Below, piece after piece: positions 13,701 to 29,040 of a stretch of 64,000 bases of DNA. The translations under genes and the position numbers were made by a program. The stretch is from Epiperipatus broadwayi (taxonomy: Eukaryota > Onychophora > Udeonychophora > Euonychophora > Peripatidae), in the NCBI GenBank assembly GCA_028023455.1, contig JAQFVV010000152.1, positions 804,001 to 868,000 on the forward strand, given 5' to 3'. The notes beneath the pieces are model-generated. The model searched no databases. It worked only from the letters and a program-made list of their open reading frames with translations, and was not told the origin of the DNA. Numbering within the stretch: position 1 is the stretch's first letter; each line of letters starts with the position of its first letter.

Positions 13701-14389
13701 TAAGCCTCCTGTAAAATGTTTTCTTTTATTTTCAAGTGGCAAATAATTTTCATTTAGATTTATGTATTTATATTATAAAAAGAAATGCCAATAATATTTC
13801 TAAAATCGCAAGCATATAACCTATTTTTGTTTTCCCCACCCATCATTGATTGGGTAATTAACTTATAACTTAATCAAAACAATCTTATTCGACTTGCCCA
13901 GGTGCTAGCAATTTTAGACAAACAAACTAATTATTTTTTATGTTTACTGTAGAAAAACAGATTGATATCTGTTTCATAAATATTTTCCATTCTAAATAAT
14001 GCGCTATCTCTTATTATTAATTTATATTATATATGTAAAACCCATCATAGCTATTACCACCACCCATTTATTTTGCATTAATTTATGTATTTTCATAAGG
14101 GCATTTATTAACCAAGATTAAGATTTATTAAATGTGTGGGAAATTATGAATAATATTAAGTAACATAATGTAAGGGGGGGGGGATCGTCAGACCTTAGTT
14201 TTATATTTAATTAGAATTATTATCCATGTTTGTTTAACGAAGAAACCATACCATTACGCTGAGTATTTCACAATTTATGGGCAGTAAATATGTTTAGATA
14301 GTCCTTAAAGCTATAGTTATATTATGTTATTAAGTGTTGCATGCATATAGGCCACTTCGTCTTATATATATATATATTAGTGCGTCTTT

Positions 14390-14790
14390 CTCTCATAGAG
14401 GTATTCGCTAAGTTGAGCCCCATCATCGTTTCTCAGTGTCCTTGAACCAGGCTGTAAAATCACCCTGGGGACATACTTGGTCATATATGCATGCTTTATA
14501 CAGGAATCGCTCTGGAAAATCCAGCCTGATAAAGACATAGCCGACCGCCCTTCGTCTCAACACCGATCCTGCCTACATTTGCAGAGGAAATCGGTAAATT
14601 TCATTAATCAAATTCATGAAGCACACTCCAGGATCCATAATTGGACCACCCCAATCTGCTGCCATGCACACACCACCTTTCAGTGTATAATTAGTCACCC
14701 AGAAATAGCCATAAGTCGTAATGCGATGATTTCTTTAAACAGACATATTTCCATTAGTTCACTATGCATATCAATGTGATAAATTTAGTA
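14390..14790. other. GC- and CpG-richer island of unknown origin
   Basis: This stretch of about 400 bp is clearly less AT-rich than its surroundings and contains several CpGs and long stretches without stop codons on both strands. A 100-codon frame on the + strand shows no motif I recognise. On the - strand a Gly/Trp-rich frame is interrupted by a stop. It is probably part of an inserted element or an old pseudogene. Confidence 0.4.
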
Positions 14791-17700
14791 TTGTTTATAT
14801 AATTATTCATTATCCGTCCCACACATTAATTATTTACAACTCAAATTAATAATAATATTGAATAAAACAAAATGTAATATTTGCTTGTAAAATTATTTCC
14901 TTTTTAAATCAAGTAAATGCTCTTTTCGTCTCTCTGGGGGTGTAATAGTATTTAGTAATGCATTACAATAGTGCTAATTCCTTAAGTCACACACATATAT
15001 TATTGGCATAGCCACAAATATCAAGTTATTGTAAAACATGAATTAAATATATATATAATACTTATGAGGCTAATGTCAGATAAATAACCTGACATAATTT
15101 TTATTATTGATCTAATAAATCTTAAATATATATATTAACTTTCGAACCATTGCTTTCTTTTAGTTAAGTTAATATATTAAGTTATTACTTATGCTCAATT
15201 TCACTAGATGATCTCCGCTAAATATATAATTAATATGCTAGGTTACAAGTCTTCATTGCTCATAAAATATAGTTAGTTGTTAAGTTAGTCTATCATTAAA
15301 ATTTAGCCTAGAGTCTTTTTGTGTCTCCGATGAGTGATGCCGGTGGTGAGAAGTAAATTAAATTGATGTCATCGGGATTGTTGTTCATAATATTATAGAT
15401 CTGGGAAATAGGCAAATAGGGCAGAGTTCATGAGTGTTCCTGACCTGTGTATCTTGCGCACGATTGGATTTGAGGTACTTTTGCCTAGATGCTAGATCTT
15501 GTTACATGAACATACAAATCTGACAGCACAATATATATATATATATATTGTGCCATTAAAATTTAATCATTAGCTAAATTTATAGTAATGTGCATGTAAG
15601 AAAATGTAAAACCAAAATCATCATCACATTTTTATATAACAATAAAGGAAGCTGTAAGGCATCCAAGTTGAAACCCTACAAGATCCAGTTTTAAAAGCTT
15701 TAGACAGAAAGAGAGTGGGTCAACAATTATATTCTTTATTTGTTTGTGTGTTGATAGAAAGGTAATACACACAATTAAACTATTCAATATTAAATTTTTT
15801 TGTTAAAAAGCAAAGTTATAACACATATGTATAAGCAGTGTGTGTTATAAAAGCTATTTATATTAGCCATCATTAAATTTCAGATATTAAACATTTTAAC
15901 TTTCTTTAAAACTAACCTATGCTTGATCAATTCTAATGTTTTATTCTATACCTCTATTTTGCTTTTCTATAATTGTAATTGGGATTTAAAAGCTAAGGAT
16001 TTAATTTTAAATATTAGGGTTATAATTATTTAAGCTAGCAATTATATTATTTAATGTTAGTTTATGAATGATGTGAAATGATAAAGTATGTGTGTACATT
16101 ACATACAGAAATTTACATTTATTAAATATTGAAAGAAAAAGAAGGGTTAAATCTGTTAAATTATTTTTTTTTTACAATTTTATGTTAAGAGAGGAAATCT
16201 GTTGAATCAGATATCTATTTTTATAGCAATTTTGTTTTTGTAAATGATTGTTTGTCACTTTGGGAGCTTAAGCTGGGTGGGAACTCTAATTTTGAAATTG
16301 TCTTATCTTAAGATTAAAGGAAAGAAACTCCAATTTTAGATATTACAGATATACGTGAAAAAGGAAAAAGGATTAAGTCTATTTTTTTAAGACAAAAGTG
16401 TCTGAAAACCAGGTGTGTGATTTTTTTTTGGGTTGGTCAAAAATAGCAATTCACACTATCACTCTAATTGGGTGAGTTGATTCAAAAATTGGATATAAAA
16501 GCAGTCTGGAAAATCAGTTGAGCTATTCGATTAGACTATTATTATAATGTATTGTGATAGAGACTTTTTTAAAAATTATTGAAACTAAAGCAGACAAACA
16601 TTTTTAGTTCTGCTAGATAGTTTTTTTTTAAATCATTTTTTATGAAGTTTTGAATGGTGAAAATATAAGAAATGACGGGGTAGAAAAATTATATATGTGT
16701 CCCATCAAGACCTGACCATCGTGGAGCTGCAGATCATATAGGAAAGAAAAGATGTCTTGTCTGAAAAATAATATTCTACACCTTTCAACTGACCAGAGAA
16801 ATAAGATGTTTTTAAATAGAAAGAAGAAAACATTCACCTGCATTCATAGGAGATCAGAAAGATGAATTAATCTACTGCTAAATATTAATCATCAAGTCCA
16901 ATTAATTGTTCCAGCAACTGAGTTTAGAACCCAGGAAATTTATAAACGTGAAAACAACTGCTGTATTTCATCCACTCAAAGAATCATGCTTGACAGGAAG
17001 AGAAGAAAAATTAATATAAAGATTTCCAAATTGTCCACTAAAGCAAATAACCTCAATAGGATCATCATCATCAAATAATTATACACTTTAAGAAAGAGAT
17101 TGTTCCAAAGAAACACAGAAATTATTGCTGCCAAAGATAGACATTAAACAAGAGAAATTTGACTCATTAGAAGTCACTACAAAGAACTGGTAGTATAAAA
17201 AATTTTTTTGATATATTTTCTTTATGAAATCAGAGTTTTAATAAAATTTTAGCAATAAAGTGGTATAGTTTATTTAAAGAACTTTTAAAGACTATTCAGA
17301 TCGATTAAAACCAAGAATGTCTTACTAATAATAACTTTGAGCTTCATAAACGATCTTGAATGTATCAAAATTATTTGTTTATTAATTTACAGTTATGGAA
17401 TATTAATGTGTAAAATAATTTTTTGTATTATTATTTTGGTTTTAAATAATATTTTTCTATTATGGGATAAAACATGCACATACATAATAATATTTATATG
17501 TGTATAATTGTGAGTGAATGTGAAGTAATAAGTAGTGTTAAAATATGAAATTAGTTTGTTTTAGGAAAATAAAGCATTTCAGCGCTTAGAAGAGAGGGGG
17601 AGAAAATAATTAAAACTTGTTTCTAAAACTTGCTCTTTCCAATTTTACTAACATTTATTTTTGTCATTCTACTTACACGTTAGATTTATAAGGTATGTGT

Positions 17701-18139
17701 GCCAATGAGTGAATATTTTTTTTTTATATGAAATACTTTTCTTGTGGATGGAACATTTTAACAAATCGGTTACCCCATTTAATACAATATACTTTTGAAA
17801 TACATTTACGGGAAAGGGGGAAGAATTCAAAATTTAATATTATGATTTTAAAACAGTCGATTATGATTATTGTTGTTATTGTTAATATAAATTTTCATGT
17901 AAATATAGAAATTTTTATGTATATGTTAGAAATGCAGTAATAAATATTAGTTTATGTTATTAAATGAGGCGTATATATTTCATTAAGAGTAGTCTTTATC
18001 AAGTGTGATCATTCATCATCAATGGTTGAATATTAGTTGTTTAAGATATGATTAAATATACTAAGATTAACAATAATTATTAATTTCTGAATTTAAATTT
18101 TATGTTTAGGCTTAGCCCTAAAGCTGTGGTTGAAACCAT

Positions 18140-18182
18140 TGTCATTATCATTATCATTATCATCATCATCATTATCATCACA
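18140..18182 (+). repeat. TTATCA/CAT microsatellite
   Basis: A run of ATTATC and ATC units in noncoding intron sequence. Confidence 0.85.
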
Positions 18183-18494
18183 TTTTAATTAATGAGCTGT
18201 TTAAATGTTCAAAGGCCATAAATAAATATTGATTTCATAATATTTAGTGATTTCTTAGTAATATTATAACCACCATTCCATCATCTATTTCATGCAAGAA
18301 TGAGTGAATTGCCATCCTAAATTAATAGTAATCTGAGCTAGTAAAACTTATAAAAAAATATTGAAACACATTCATTATGCTAAGATCTGAGAAATGATTT
18401 GTGTCTAATGAATTCCACTTTAGTTTAAAGATGTTTTATTCTTACTTAGATATTAGCGCATACAGTGATATGGCTCTAAAAAGCAAAATCTTCC

Positions 18495-18605
18495 ATGTTT
18501 ATTAGAAATAAAGTACCAAAAAGGGATTCAAACCCGGTACCTGTGAAAGGTTATTAGATATAACTCTGTCTAGATTCAAATAATCTAGTGGCACCCTGCT
18601 AGACC
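18495..18605 (-). repeat. tRNA-derived SINE-like fragment
   Basis: On the - strand the patch contains GGTACCGGGTTTGAATCCC, a good T-arm with the polymerase III B box GGTTTGAATCC (around 18523-18540 on +). A tRNA-like A box is not clear. It fits the head or internal part of a tRNA-derived SINE. Confidence 0.45.
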
Positions 18606-19128
18606 ATATTCACTTGGTATTTGTTTGGATATGCACTTAACATCAAACCAAGAAATGAAAGTGGATAAAATCTACTGTCTGTATACCTGAGCAGATATTT
18701 TATTGAGTTACTAGTGTACTCACCTCACGTGATTTCCATATACCTGAGTTATAATAGTAGTTATTAATAATTTGTTTATAATTATTGATATTGTGATATC
18801 TTGAGGAATCTAATTATAAAAGTATGTTTCATTTAATCCAATGACCTTTAATATGATTGATAACTCAGTCTGACCTTTTTGTTTAATAGCCACTACTCAG
18901 GTATTCTTCTCATAATTTAATTTAAGCTACAATGCTTTTTGTTTATTAAGCTAAATATTTATATATTGAATCTTTTCTTAATTATTTAATACATTTGGAT
19001 CGTTTCATCATCTTTATTAAGTTACAATGAATATTGGAATATTTGAGACTTTAATAATATTTGGATTTTTGACAAATCCAATGATATTTTAATATACAAT
19101 TGAATTTCTCTTTACTTTAATTTAGGTT

Positions 19129-19131
<3 letters not shown>

Positions 19132-19182
<51 letters not shown>
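19132..19182. repeat. TA microsatellite
   Basis: A pure (TA)n tract of about 50 bp following GGTTACA. The same GGTTACA-(AT)n junction occurs near 5929 and 12617, so this may mark a family of small AT-cored palindromes. Confidence 0.95.
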
Positions 19183-19185
<3 letters not shown>

Positions 19186-22100
19186 TTTTTGAATATGTTT
19201 ATGTTTAATGAAAAAAACAGATATATTAATTCTTAATTGAAGTTTAATGTTTATATCTGATTTTCAAACAATCTCTAATTTATTAAATGATTAATAATAA
19301 CCATTAATCAGTATATCTGAAGTAGTTAATGTAACGTTGTGAGTTTAAAAAGTTTAACACTTGGAATCAATGGCTGTAGCCCAATGATATATATATTGAA
19401 CTGGATACTTGATCCGATTCAATGGTTTCATTGCCAAAAATAAAAACAACTTCTATTTCATTAAATTTTTAAAGTTAAAATGTTTAAAACTATTTAAAAG
19501 TTGTTTATAAGAGTATGTGTATTAACACACCTACTCAGTTATGTTCAAAATATGTCTTTTTTTTTTATAACATTGATTTCTAAAATAGTTTTCTTTTATC
19601 ACTTGTTTTTACTTTTTTTTTTTATCAAATTAATTAAAAACAGCAAACTTTTTAATTACATTCATGTTTCATTTATTTTAATTATAATCTTTAGTTTAAT
19701 TTTAAAAGCGGAGATTTAATTTTGTGTTGTTGTTTTTTTTTTCTATAAATTAATCCCTAGTTAGAATTCTTAATTAAAGTTGAAGAGGAGATTAAGATTT
19801 GCCCTGGGCTAAGGCTTAGAATTGAACAACAAGAAAGTTTACACAGGAAATAGTGTGGGAGTATAAATAACCCCAAAAACTTCAGACATTTTAGATTATT
19901 CTTGGCTGGAACAAGCTAGTCTAAGTCATTGACCAGTTTCTAATAGTTCTAATATTCATTTTCATGCAGTTATATTGGCTTGCTGAGATTTGTACTGTGT
20001 GGCAGTTCGGACATTTAATTTCTTTTTAAAATTTGCTGTTAATAAAAGATTTTGTTTTGCAAGATGTCAAAATTTATCGCTTTGTGTTTTCTAACCTACA
20101 ACATGCCTTGCTAACTTAACCAAAGATGGACCTCTGATTCCAAGCTGTTCTTTTGCCATGCTATCAAAGTCTGAAGTAAAAATGATCCTGAAATATGCTT
20201 CTACACTTGCTACCATCATGAATAAATGAAACACCTGAAAATCTGGACTCAAAAATAAATATGTGCACTCCTTGAAAAACTCTGGGGACTCTGTTTTACC
20301 ATAAGATAAAAATATTTCTTATTCTTTCCAGAGTATATAAATTTTTTAATTAAATCTCCACTCAATCTAAAAATAAATCTGTAGTTTTGATAATTATTCA
20401 ATCTCATAATTATCACCTGTATTTGCTTTTCATTGTATTTTATAGTGTGTCTTGGAATCTTAGGTTTAAGATTCCAAGTTCGTATTTCATTTCATTTATT
20501 GGAGAGTGTATTGTGAGATTATATTTTTATATGCTTATTATGTCTTTCTTTATTTTACTAACTATTGCTAAATGCTTTGGCAGAGTTTCATAATTTTCTT
20601 TAAATCACATGTTCCTATTTTATTGTCCAATAATTAATTTAAATTACTGTGTTTGTGCTTTTTGTAAACCGCAAATCTTTTGGCTGGCGTTTATTGTGTT
20701 TGTTATTTTAGTTTTCTGTAGCTGGAGATTTTTCTTCTTCTTTTCTAGATTATGTAAGATCATAATCATATTTTTGTCTTGTATGTAAAATCAACCATGA
20801 ATTGCATTAAACATTGTAATCATAGGCTGTCTTTCCGGAAAAATGACATTTTTGTCTCAACGTATTATTCCGGGTAAGAAATGCTCATCGGCACCATTTC
20901 ATTGATTTTTTACAAGACTATTGTTTTCATATCTCTGAATTAGAAAACTAGAATTGTTGTTATTTTATAAATCACCAGCAGGAAGATACAACTAATCCCC
21001 ATTTAATTTGTAGGTGAAAGAATGTTCTTTCTGCTAAAATATTTAATGTTTTCATATTTTCAGCTCATATACATTCTCTGATAAATTAGCATATAAAAAT
21101 CTAGGTCAAATTTTAGTATTTTGTTGGCCAGATTTATTTGCTTTTATTTTTTGCTTTAAAGTTATTAGTCAGAGGTGTACTGAGAATTTAGTTTGTAAAG
21201 TTATTTGTAATTTAATTATTTCTCTTTCTTGATTAAGGCTTGGGCAGACATGAATAGTTTTCTAATTACTTACATATTTCCTATTGAGACTTTTATTTAT
21301 TATCTCTCAGCTTAGTTTTGACCAATCGTTTAGTTGGTGATTCCCCAGTTTTAAATGTTAGTTTTCCTTAAATCAGAAATTTAATGTTTTATTAATTTTA
21401 AGTCATTTATGCTGGAGTATTTTCTAATTTATTATTTTGTTAAATTTGAGATTTAAGTTTTCTCTTGTTTTATAATTCCTACTTCATTGTATTCATTTAC
21501 ATTTTTTTGTGTTCTTGTATTATAATCAACCATGGAGACTTAAATGTGATTTTTCCATGAAGTAGTTCTGAAGACATTATGACATCATTAGTCATTAAGC
21601 AAGTGATGCTCATCCATGCTGGTTTCACTGATTCGTGCAAGAAACTTTCATTTGCTTTTCATTTTCAAACTTTTGAATAAGGCAACATGAATTGCTTAGA
21701 TGAAGGAAAATCCTTCCCTCCTTTTTAATTCTTTATTAGAAAATTACCCTGTCTGCCAGCATGTTGATGTTTAGTTTTTGTTAGTACACATCTGACAGAA
21801 ACGTATTTATTGTGTGCAAATCTATATTTTAAAATTTTATATTACTCTTAATAAAACTTTAAAATTATTTAAACTTGATTTTGCTGATGTTTGTCTCTCT
21901 TGCTTTCTCCCTGAGTCTAGTCAGCACATAAATTACTAATCTGACTCTACTTTGAATTACTATTGAGACTCTTAGAATACTGTCCAACTATAGCTTAGCT
22001 CAGTGGAGGCTACAGAGTTTCATAATATATAAAATGCAAATAAAATATAGGAGGAAATATTATAATCAATAAGAGTAAAATATATATTGGGTTTGCAATA

Positions 22101-22194
22101 AATAAGTAATTGAAATTGATAAAGTTCTATCCATTCAAACTAATGCGTTATAATTCAAGTTTGGCTCCTCCCAGCATCTAAATGCATTAAACAA

Positions 22195-22340
22195 CCTTTA
22201 CTGTATAATGAGTTTAAAATAAATGAAACAAAGATATAGTACTAAATTAACTTTTACTGTATAATAAGTTTAAATTAAACGAAACAAAAATATAGCACTA
22301 ATCAACTTTTACTGTGTAATAAGTTTAAATTGACTAAATT
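22195..22340 (+). repeat. Tandem repeat, unit about 55 bp, 2.6 copies
   Basis: Units starting CTTTTACTGT begin near 22196, 22251 and 22306. They share the AATAAGTTTAAATTAAA and GAAACAAA segments with few mismatches. Confidence 0.8.
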
Positions 22341-22784
22341 AATATCTACTTGGAAACGATAAGCGAATATCTCAGGGATTTTATTACACAACTTATTTAA
22401 AAATTCATACTCTACAACAGCTATCAATTACTATCATAAAAGGTAATGACATAAAATTGAGCATTGTTCTAATGAAATAGTAGTTAGACAATGAAAGAAA
22501 TAGGGTACCTTTTTATTTCAAATCATTATCTAAATAATAACTAAGTACATAAGCTTTCTCAGGGGTTCATCAATGAATTAGGCATTTCATATAATGTTTG
22601 GATTGACAAATAATATCATCAGATTTGAACATATTCATTATTAAGTTGATAAAATAGTGCAATTATACCATATTGGATATGTAGGTGTATGTGTGGAAAC
22701 TAAGAATACGAATGCATGTAAAAAAACAATTCTCAACAAAATTTTTAATAAATAAAACATTTATCACACTATGTAGTCAAATCA

Positions 22785-23070
22785 ACATTTTATACTTCTA
22801 CTTTACATCTATAGATGTTATTAGCCAATTCCGATATTCATTCCTGAATAAACTAACATTGGAGTAGTTAAACATTAAAATAACTTCTTTTGTACTTTTA
22901 CTTCAAAAATATACATGCCATTAACTAATTCTAATATACCTTATTAGACATTTATTAACAAACTAACATTGGAGTAACTAAAAATTAAATTAAACATATT
23001 TATATTCTTGCTTCACCTATATACATGTCAGCCAATTCTAATATTCTGTGTCAACCAACACTGGAGTAAT
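22785..23070 (+). repeat. Diverged tandem repeat, unit about 90-115 bp, 3 copies
   Basis: Three successive segments share the blocks TATACATGTCA-like, AGCCAATTCTAATAT-like, AACTAACATTGGAGTA and TTAAACATTAAA in the same order. The copies differ in length through small deletions. Confidence 0.7.
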
Positions 23071-24080
23071 TAAACAATGCAATATGAATCTAAACATATG
23101 AGTTAGAAAGGTCACACTATCCTTTATCAATCAATTGAACAATTCTATTAACTAGCTATGCTCTCTTTTCCCCTTTCTTTTTGTTCACCCATTCAAGATG
23201 ATGAATCATTCTGAGGATTTGTTGATTCTAAATTTAAAATAAATTAGTATGATATGATTTGATATATCTATCCAAGACTTACAAATCTGGTGATAAATTT
23301 CTTTCATATCAATGGTATGTTGTGCATGCTTCTATATTATGCCACCTGTTGTAATATAATTAACACAGCTACCTTCCATCAGTTTGCTTATGAAATTAAG
23401 AGATAAAATATAATATGGATGATGCCATAGACCATCCAACAATTCTTGTACTCCTTTTACATTAGATGCTCCATAAAAGAAATTAATCCTACCTTTTATT
23501 TTTATTAGCAAACTACATTACACATAGCCATGAATAAATGATGGAAAAACATCCCAAAATGGACACATGAGGAACAAGAAGACTTTCTTAACTCTAATAA
23601 TCCTAACAACAAAATATAGTGACTTCCTAACCTTACTCAAAGGTTCAATATTCGTGTCGACTCAGTCTCATCACCAAAAACAAGGGAAATACACTGCTTC
23701 ACTTCATATAATATAATCATTATAATACACAACTGCTTAACATAAAAAATATAATCCACTCATGACAAGAATTTAAATAAACTAAGGGGGAATTTTCTCA
23801 ATCCCTGACAATATAATATGTATCCTAAACGATTTCTTTCCTCATAGCCACTTAATACATTTCATTCTAAACATTAAAAAACATATATTCACTTTTAGAT
23901 AAATTCCTAATTCTTCCACTTCTTTTGGCATATTACATCATCCAAAACTGATTGGAGAAATATAAGTCTAGCAGCTTTAAATTTAACAATTATATAAATG
24001 AATCACACAAAACAGGCACACATGCATGACAACACACAAAATAATTTCAAATCATATCCAATATGTAGATATTACAACAA

Positions 24081-24356
24081 CATTAACTAATAAATCAAAA
24101 ATAAATCTCTCATTCATGATGAATTATAAATGTTTTAAATCTGAAGTATAATAATTACTATTAAATAAACCTCATCATTTTTGACAATGCAAAAATAAAA
24201 TAATGATTTTATGTATTTAACATTAATTAATAAATCGAAATAAAATTTTATTTTATGACAAACTATAAATCTTTTACATTTAAAGCATAATAATTATTAT
24301 TAAATAGACCTCATAATCTCTGATAATGCAAAGATAAAATAATACTTTTATGCATC
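24081..24356 (+). repeat. Tandem duplication, unit about 140 bp, 2 copies
   Basis: CATTAACTAATAAATC at 24081 and CATTAATTAATAAATCG at 24221 begin two parallel segments. Both contain GTATAATAATTA-like, TTAAATAAACCTCAT-like and GACAATGCAAA-like blocks. Confidence 0.75.
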
Positions 24357-25301
24357 TACCCCTTTTAAATTGGTTGCTAGCTTCATAATAGCAAATAAAT
24401 ATTTCTACCACTAACATAAGCGTATAGAATTCATGTATAAAACACAAAATTATATCAAAATAATGATCAATTACCCAGTATAATATTTTTCATATTATAC
24501 CTATCTGAGACGATCTTGGAGCAAAAGAAAATAATAAATAACAAAAAATATAAAGACAAATAAATTGATCTACCTATCTATGATACACTAACAATAAATA
24601 AAATGATTAAATCTCCTTTATCTGGAAAACAAAAGTTCATTTGCACAGTCTGTAAATAATGCCTTTTAAACATGTACGAAAATAATGATAATAATTGTAA
24701 AATGAATAGATGTTAGTAGATGCATAGACAATTTCTCACAGGACAAACAAGATGACATTTTTGGATCCATTTGAGCAATTTCCAATGTTCTTAGCAGATA
24801 GCTAACTGAAATTACTGACAATATAGCATGCAAAGTGTTCATTATATTTTCTTTTGATAATGACAAATTTACATTTGCTGCTGCAGATTTTAATAATATT
24901 TACTGTTTAATTAACTGGTGGTTTCTCAGTTTTATAACTCAACTATCAGTCTTGTAAATTTCAAAAGTGAACATTAATTTTCTACCAACCAACATTGACT
25001 ATAATTACATTTATCAAGGAACTTGTAATAAATTATCAAAGATCATCCATTAGATAAATAGTTAATTACTCTATGGTATTCACTTAATTCTACATTGTTC
25101 TTTAAATGACAATATATTTTAGAGATAGATTAAGTGTAAATAAGGAGAACAATGAGAAAATGTACACATTTAATATTCATGCTCTTCTACTCATGTTTAC
25201 ATTATATGCACTTTAAATGTAGGTTAGTTATCCATTAGTTATATAAGCCACATTCTGTTTCTTACCTATAAGACATAAATGATTAGGTATATTTCTTATT
25301 C

Positions 25302-25548
<247 letters not shown>

Positions 25549-25549
<1 letters not shown>

Positions 25550-26209
25550 TTTATTCTTATATGACACTCTGTGTACAGTTGTACTACATTCAAAGATCAG
25601 CCTTTCAAGCTAATTGCACATGCATCTTTTGCGAGTGTTAAATAAAATAAATACTTCACTCCACAACACAAGATATAGTATTTATGCAGGAATAAAAGGA
25701 ATCCTCTTATTTCTACAACTCAAATTCTTTTATATGAGCAAATCTGAAGTACTGTTGAGTAAAGCATGAGAGTAGAATTATCACTTTAAATTACTATCTA
25801 TGATGTTTTGAATGAATGACGTCGGTGAAATTGTCTAGAATTTACTAAATGTCACTCTAACTGAAACTTAATTATAAGTAAATAAGCATTTATTCTTATA
25901 TGACATAGAAATGCTTATTTACTTATAATTAAGTTTCAGTGATGTTTAGTAAATTCTAGACAATTTCACCGACATCATTCATTCAAAACATCATAGATAG
26001 TAATTTAAAGTGAGAATTCTACTCTCACGCTTTACTCAACAGTACTTCAGATTTGCTGATATAAAAGAATTTGAGTTGTAGGAATAAGATGATTCCTTTT
26101 ATTCCTGCATAAATACTATATCTTGTGTTGTGGAGTGAAGTATTCATTTTATTTAACACTCGCAAAAGACGCATGTGCAATTAGCTTGAAAGGCTGATCT
26201 TTGAATGTA
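25549..26209. repeat. Long palindrome with 300-bp arms next to the microsatellite (repeat family C)
   Basis: The left arm (25585-25890) and right arm (about 25909-26209) are near-identical inverted copies. Their main difference is a 6-bp insertion in the left arm. The loop includes ATTTATTCTTATATGACA at 25888-25905, and the same 18 bp also occur at 25549-25566, directly between the AAG tract and the left arm. The order is therefore S, arm, S, inverted arm. A diverged single copy of the arm lies at 50255-50490, so the arm is a dispersed repeat and not unique sequence. No coding capacity was seen. Confidence 0.85.
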
Positions 26210-28544
26210 ATAATAAGGCATGTTATACTAAGTTAGATACACTCATCCTTCCATTTGAATTCTACTTTTCTATAGCCAGAATAATTTTTAATCTAGAGTT
26301 TATGAAATGTTTTGTTAAAAAGTTCAGCATAATTTTTACATAAAATAGAAAAATTCATACAATTCAATTTTTTCTTTAATATTAGAGGTTAAGATTAGAT
26401 AATTTGAACTGGAGTTATAGATACACATATGCATTTTAAACAATGATATTAAACCTAGTTAGTTAATTGAAACATAGGGTGATATACTTTGTTTGAAGCT
26501 GATTATGTTTCTATCCTTTTCTTTACCTTCCAAAAAATTTTTCTTAACTAGTTTCATATAAGAAAATTAATATTTAAAAAATTGTACTTTTGAATTTAAA
26601 TGAATGTTAACTGCTTGATTTTGGAAGAAGAATCTTACTTTGTAGAGTGAGAGAGAGAATTGTAATAAAGAAGACTTTCTTATATGTTATCCTTCTTATT
26701 ACTGATTTTTGCTTAGATATTCATTTCTTCCACCAACCAAAGGTTACTACCCCCAAAGATCAACTTCAAGAAAGGTCAATCCCACTCTTTGCACTGAGAT
26801 AATTAGGTGAAAATATTCAATAACTTTTTCTCTTGAAAAAGAAGGGAAAAAGTCATTCTGTCTTCTAAATAATATTCATTAATTGAATCAATAAAAAAAT
26901 ACATTCTCTATATTTTTAGAATAATAAAATAAAAATAATTATTCAGCAAATAAAGTAATTGATGTTGTATTTTTTCTGTTCAATAATTCACCAATCCACA
27001 CATCCATCAATCACTCAAAATGTACTTAAATTGGTTATCAAAAACATTTATTGTAAATTTAAATATTTTACTGTAAAACATAGTATTCAGTATTTTAATT
27101 AAGTACATGAAGGAAAAATGAAGTTGTAAGATGGCACAAACATACATGCACACACATATATGCTACACTACAAGTACTAAACCAATCTGATCAAAATAGC
27201 CTATATGACCATGAGTCAAATATACTGTACTAACTACACTCTAGATTGGAGTATCAATGAGCAAATAAATAAAAAAATCACTAAACAAATATCAACCACT
27301 GTCTTACACACAAATAAGATAAATCTGTATCAACTTAACCTATACACCAACAATTTCTGTGACAAGTCACCCCCTTTCTACCATTAAATACCCTTCAAAA
27401 ATACTAAGTGTCTTAAAACTTCCAAATAATATCTGAAAGTACTTTCTAAACAAGGTTTTGGATTATTAATGAATTTTTTTTTTAAATTTCAAGTTATTTC
27501 ATTTTTTTTAGTTAAATGCAATCATACTGATACAGTGCTATCTACTTAAAATTTGTTTCTTGTGCCTATTCAGAAGATCACAATATATATATATATTGTA
27601 GCATGATATTATTAAAGAAGTGATCCTCATCCAGGTAGAGGAATGTGCATCTGTCTAGCTAAGGAATCATATAAAAAATATTGAGAAAACAAAATGCTCC
27701 ATATGGAGGGAGAGTTTCCTTGCCAACTTATAGTCTTATCCATATAGCATAAGAAATCAGATAATGTAGGGAATACCTCTATTACCAATAACAATGCAAT
27801 GGCTTGCTTTTTTGGTTCATGCATTCATTTGGGTATTATGCCCTCAATGCTAATGTGGCACAAGAGAATTAGAATCTAAAGTGCCTCTTCATATTATATT
27901 GATATAAAATTATATACATCTCTCCATGAGTATCAATTTCACTATGAAGCAAATATTCCAAAATTAGCCCCACATAATCTAATCTAAACTTAATGAATTT
28001 ATGCAACCATCTACACCTAACTTTAAATTTAATAATTTAGTTAACAAAAATGGAAATGATTGATAGCAAACATTATACATAAAAGAGAAATATGAATATC
28101 TAATTTAGAGTTCTTTTGCTCATCAGATAAGAGGTAATTTAGAAGTTATGCTTAGGTTACGAATTGAAAGTTTGTTTAAGATATCTATTTAAAAGTTCAT
28201 ATTGCATATAAAAGTTTATACTTCCCAGTAAATCTTGATGAATCCTCCAGATTGTGGCATGTTATGAAAGTCCATTCTAGTTATCATGTTTTGTACATTG
28301 TTCTCCTTGGGGATGAAACCGCTGCTTGTAATTCATTCAGGAACCATCATTCAGAAGGCCACCTTGGCCAGGGTAAATAAAGGAAATGAAATCTATTGAG
28401 AGACTCCTACATTGTGGGGTCCACAATATAGCTGTGAGATATTTTTAACTGGTCACCACCATTCAATAAATAGTTAATCAATAATCAATTCCCTTTTATT
28501 CAATTATTCTTCTTCTTTATAGTATTACATCTCTCTTATTTCCA

Positions 28545-29040
28545 AATTTTTGGATCAATCACTTTTAATTTTGTTCTGATCTTATTGGCCATAATGGTTT
28601 TCCTTTCTGGACTGTGCATTTGTTGGTAACTGCATCGGTCAGTTTACTCCAAAGTGGGAAATACCATAATCTTTTAATTTTTATCTCTTATCTGACTTTC
28701 GATCATTTAAGTGCCCCAAGGGCCTATTTGCTTTACATTTATTACATTTTAAAAGAACAATCATTTCCATTCTACTAAGATTTAAACATAATTTTTAAAT
28801 AGAAACTAATTAACATTGTTATTTTTTTTATATTACTTTAAAAAACAATAATCTTTTATCTTTAGCTTTTTCTTTTTTTTTTTTTTACTTCAACTTTTAA
28901 ATAATTATTTAATAGTTTTCCATCTGTGCAATTTTCTAACTATTATTTGAATTTTTTTATATATCAATTTTATTTACGATCTTTTCCTTTTTAATTTTTA
29001 TTTTAAAATGATGTAACAGCATATGTATACTGTTACGATA
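28545..29040. repeat. Dispersed repeat family E, copy 1
   Basis: This stretch shares ordered blocks with 44885-45375: CTATCTGAC, TGCCCAAGGGC-like, AATCATTTCCATT, CATCTGTGC and GGCATATGT near a GTTAC end. Between the blocks both copies are T-rich. The family is not recognised, and no reading frame is visible. Confidence 0.6.
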
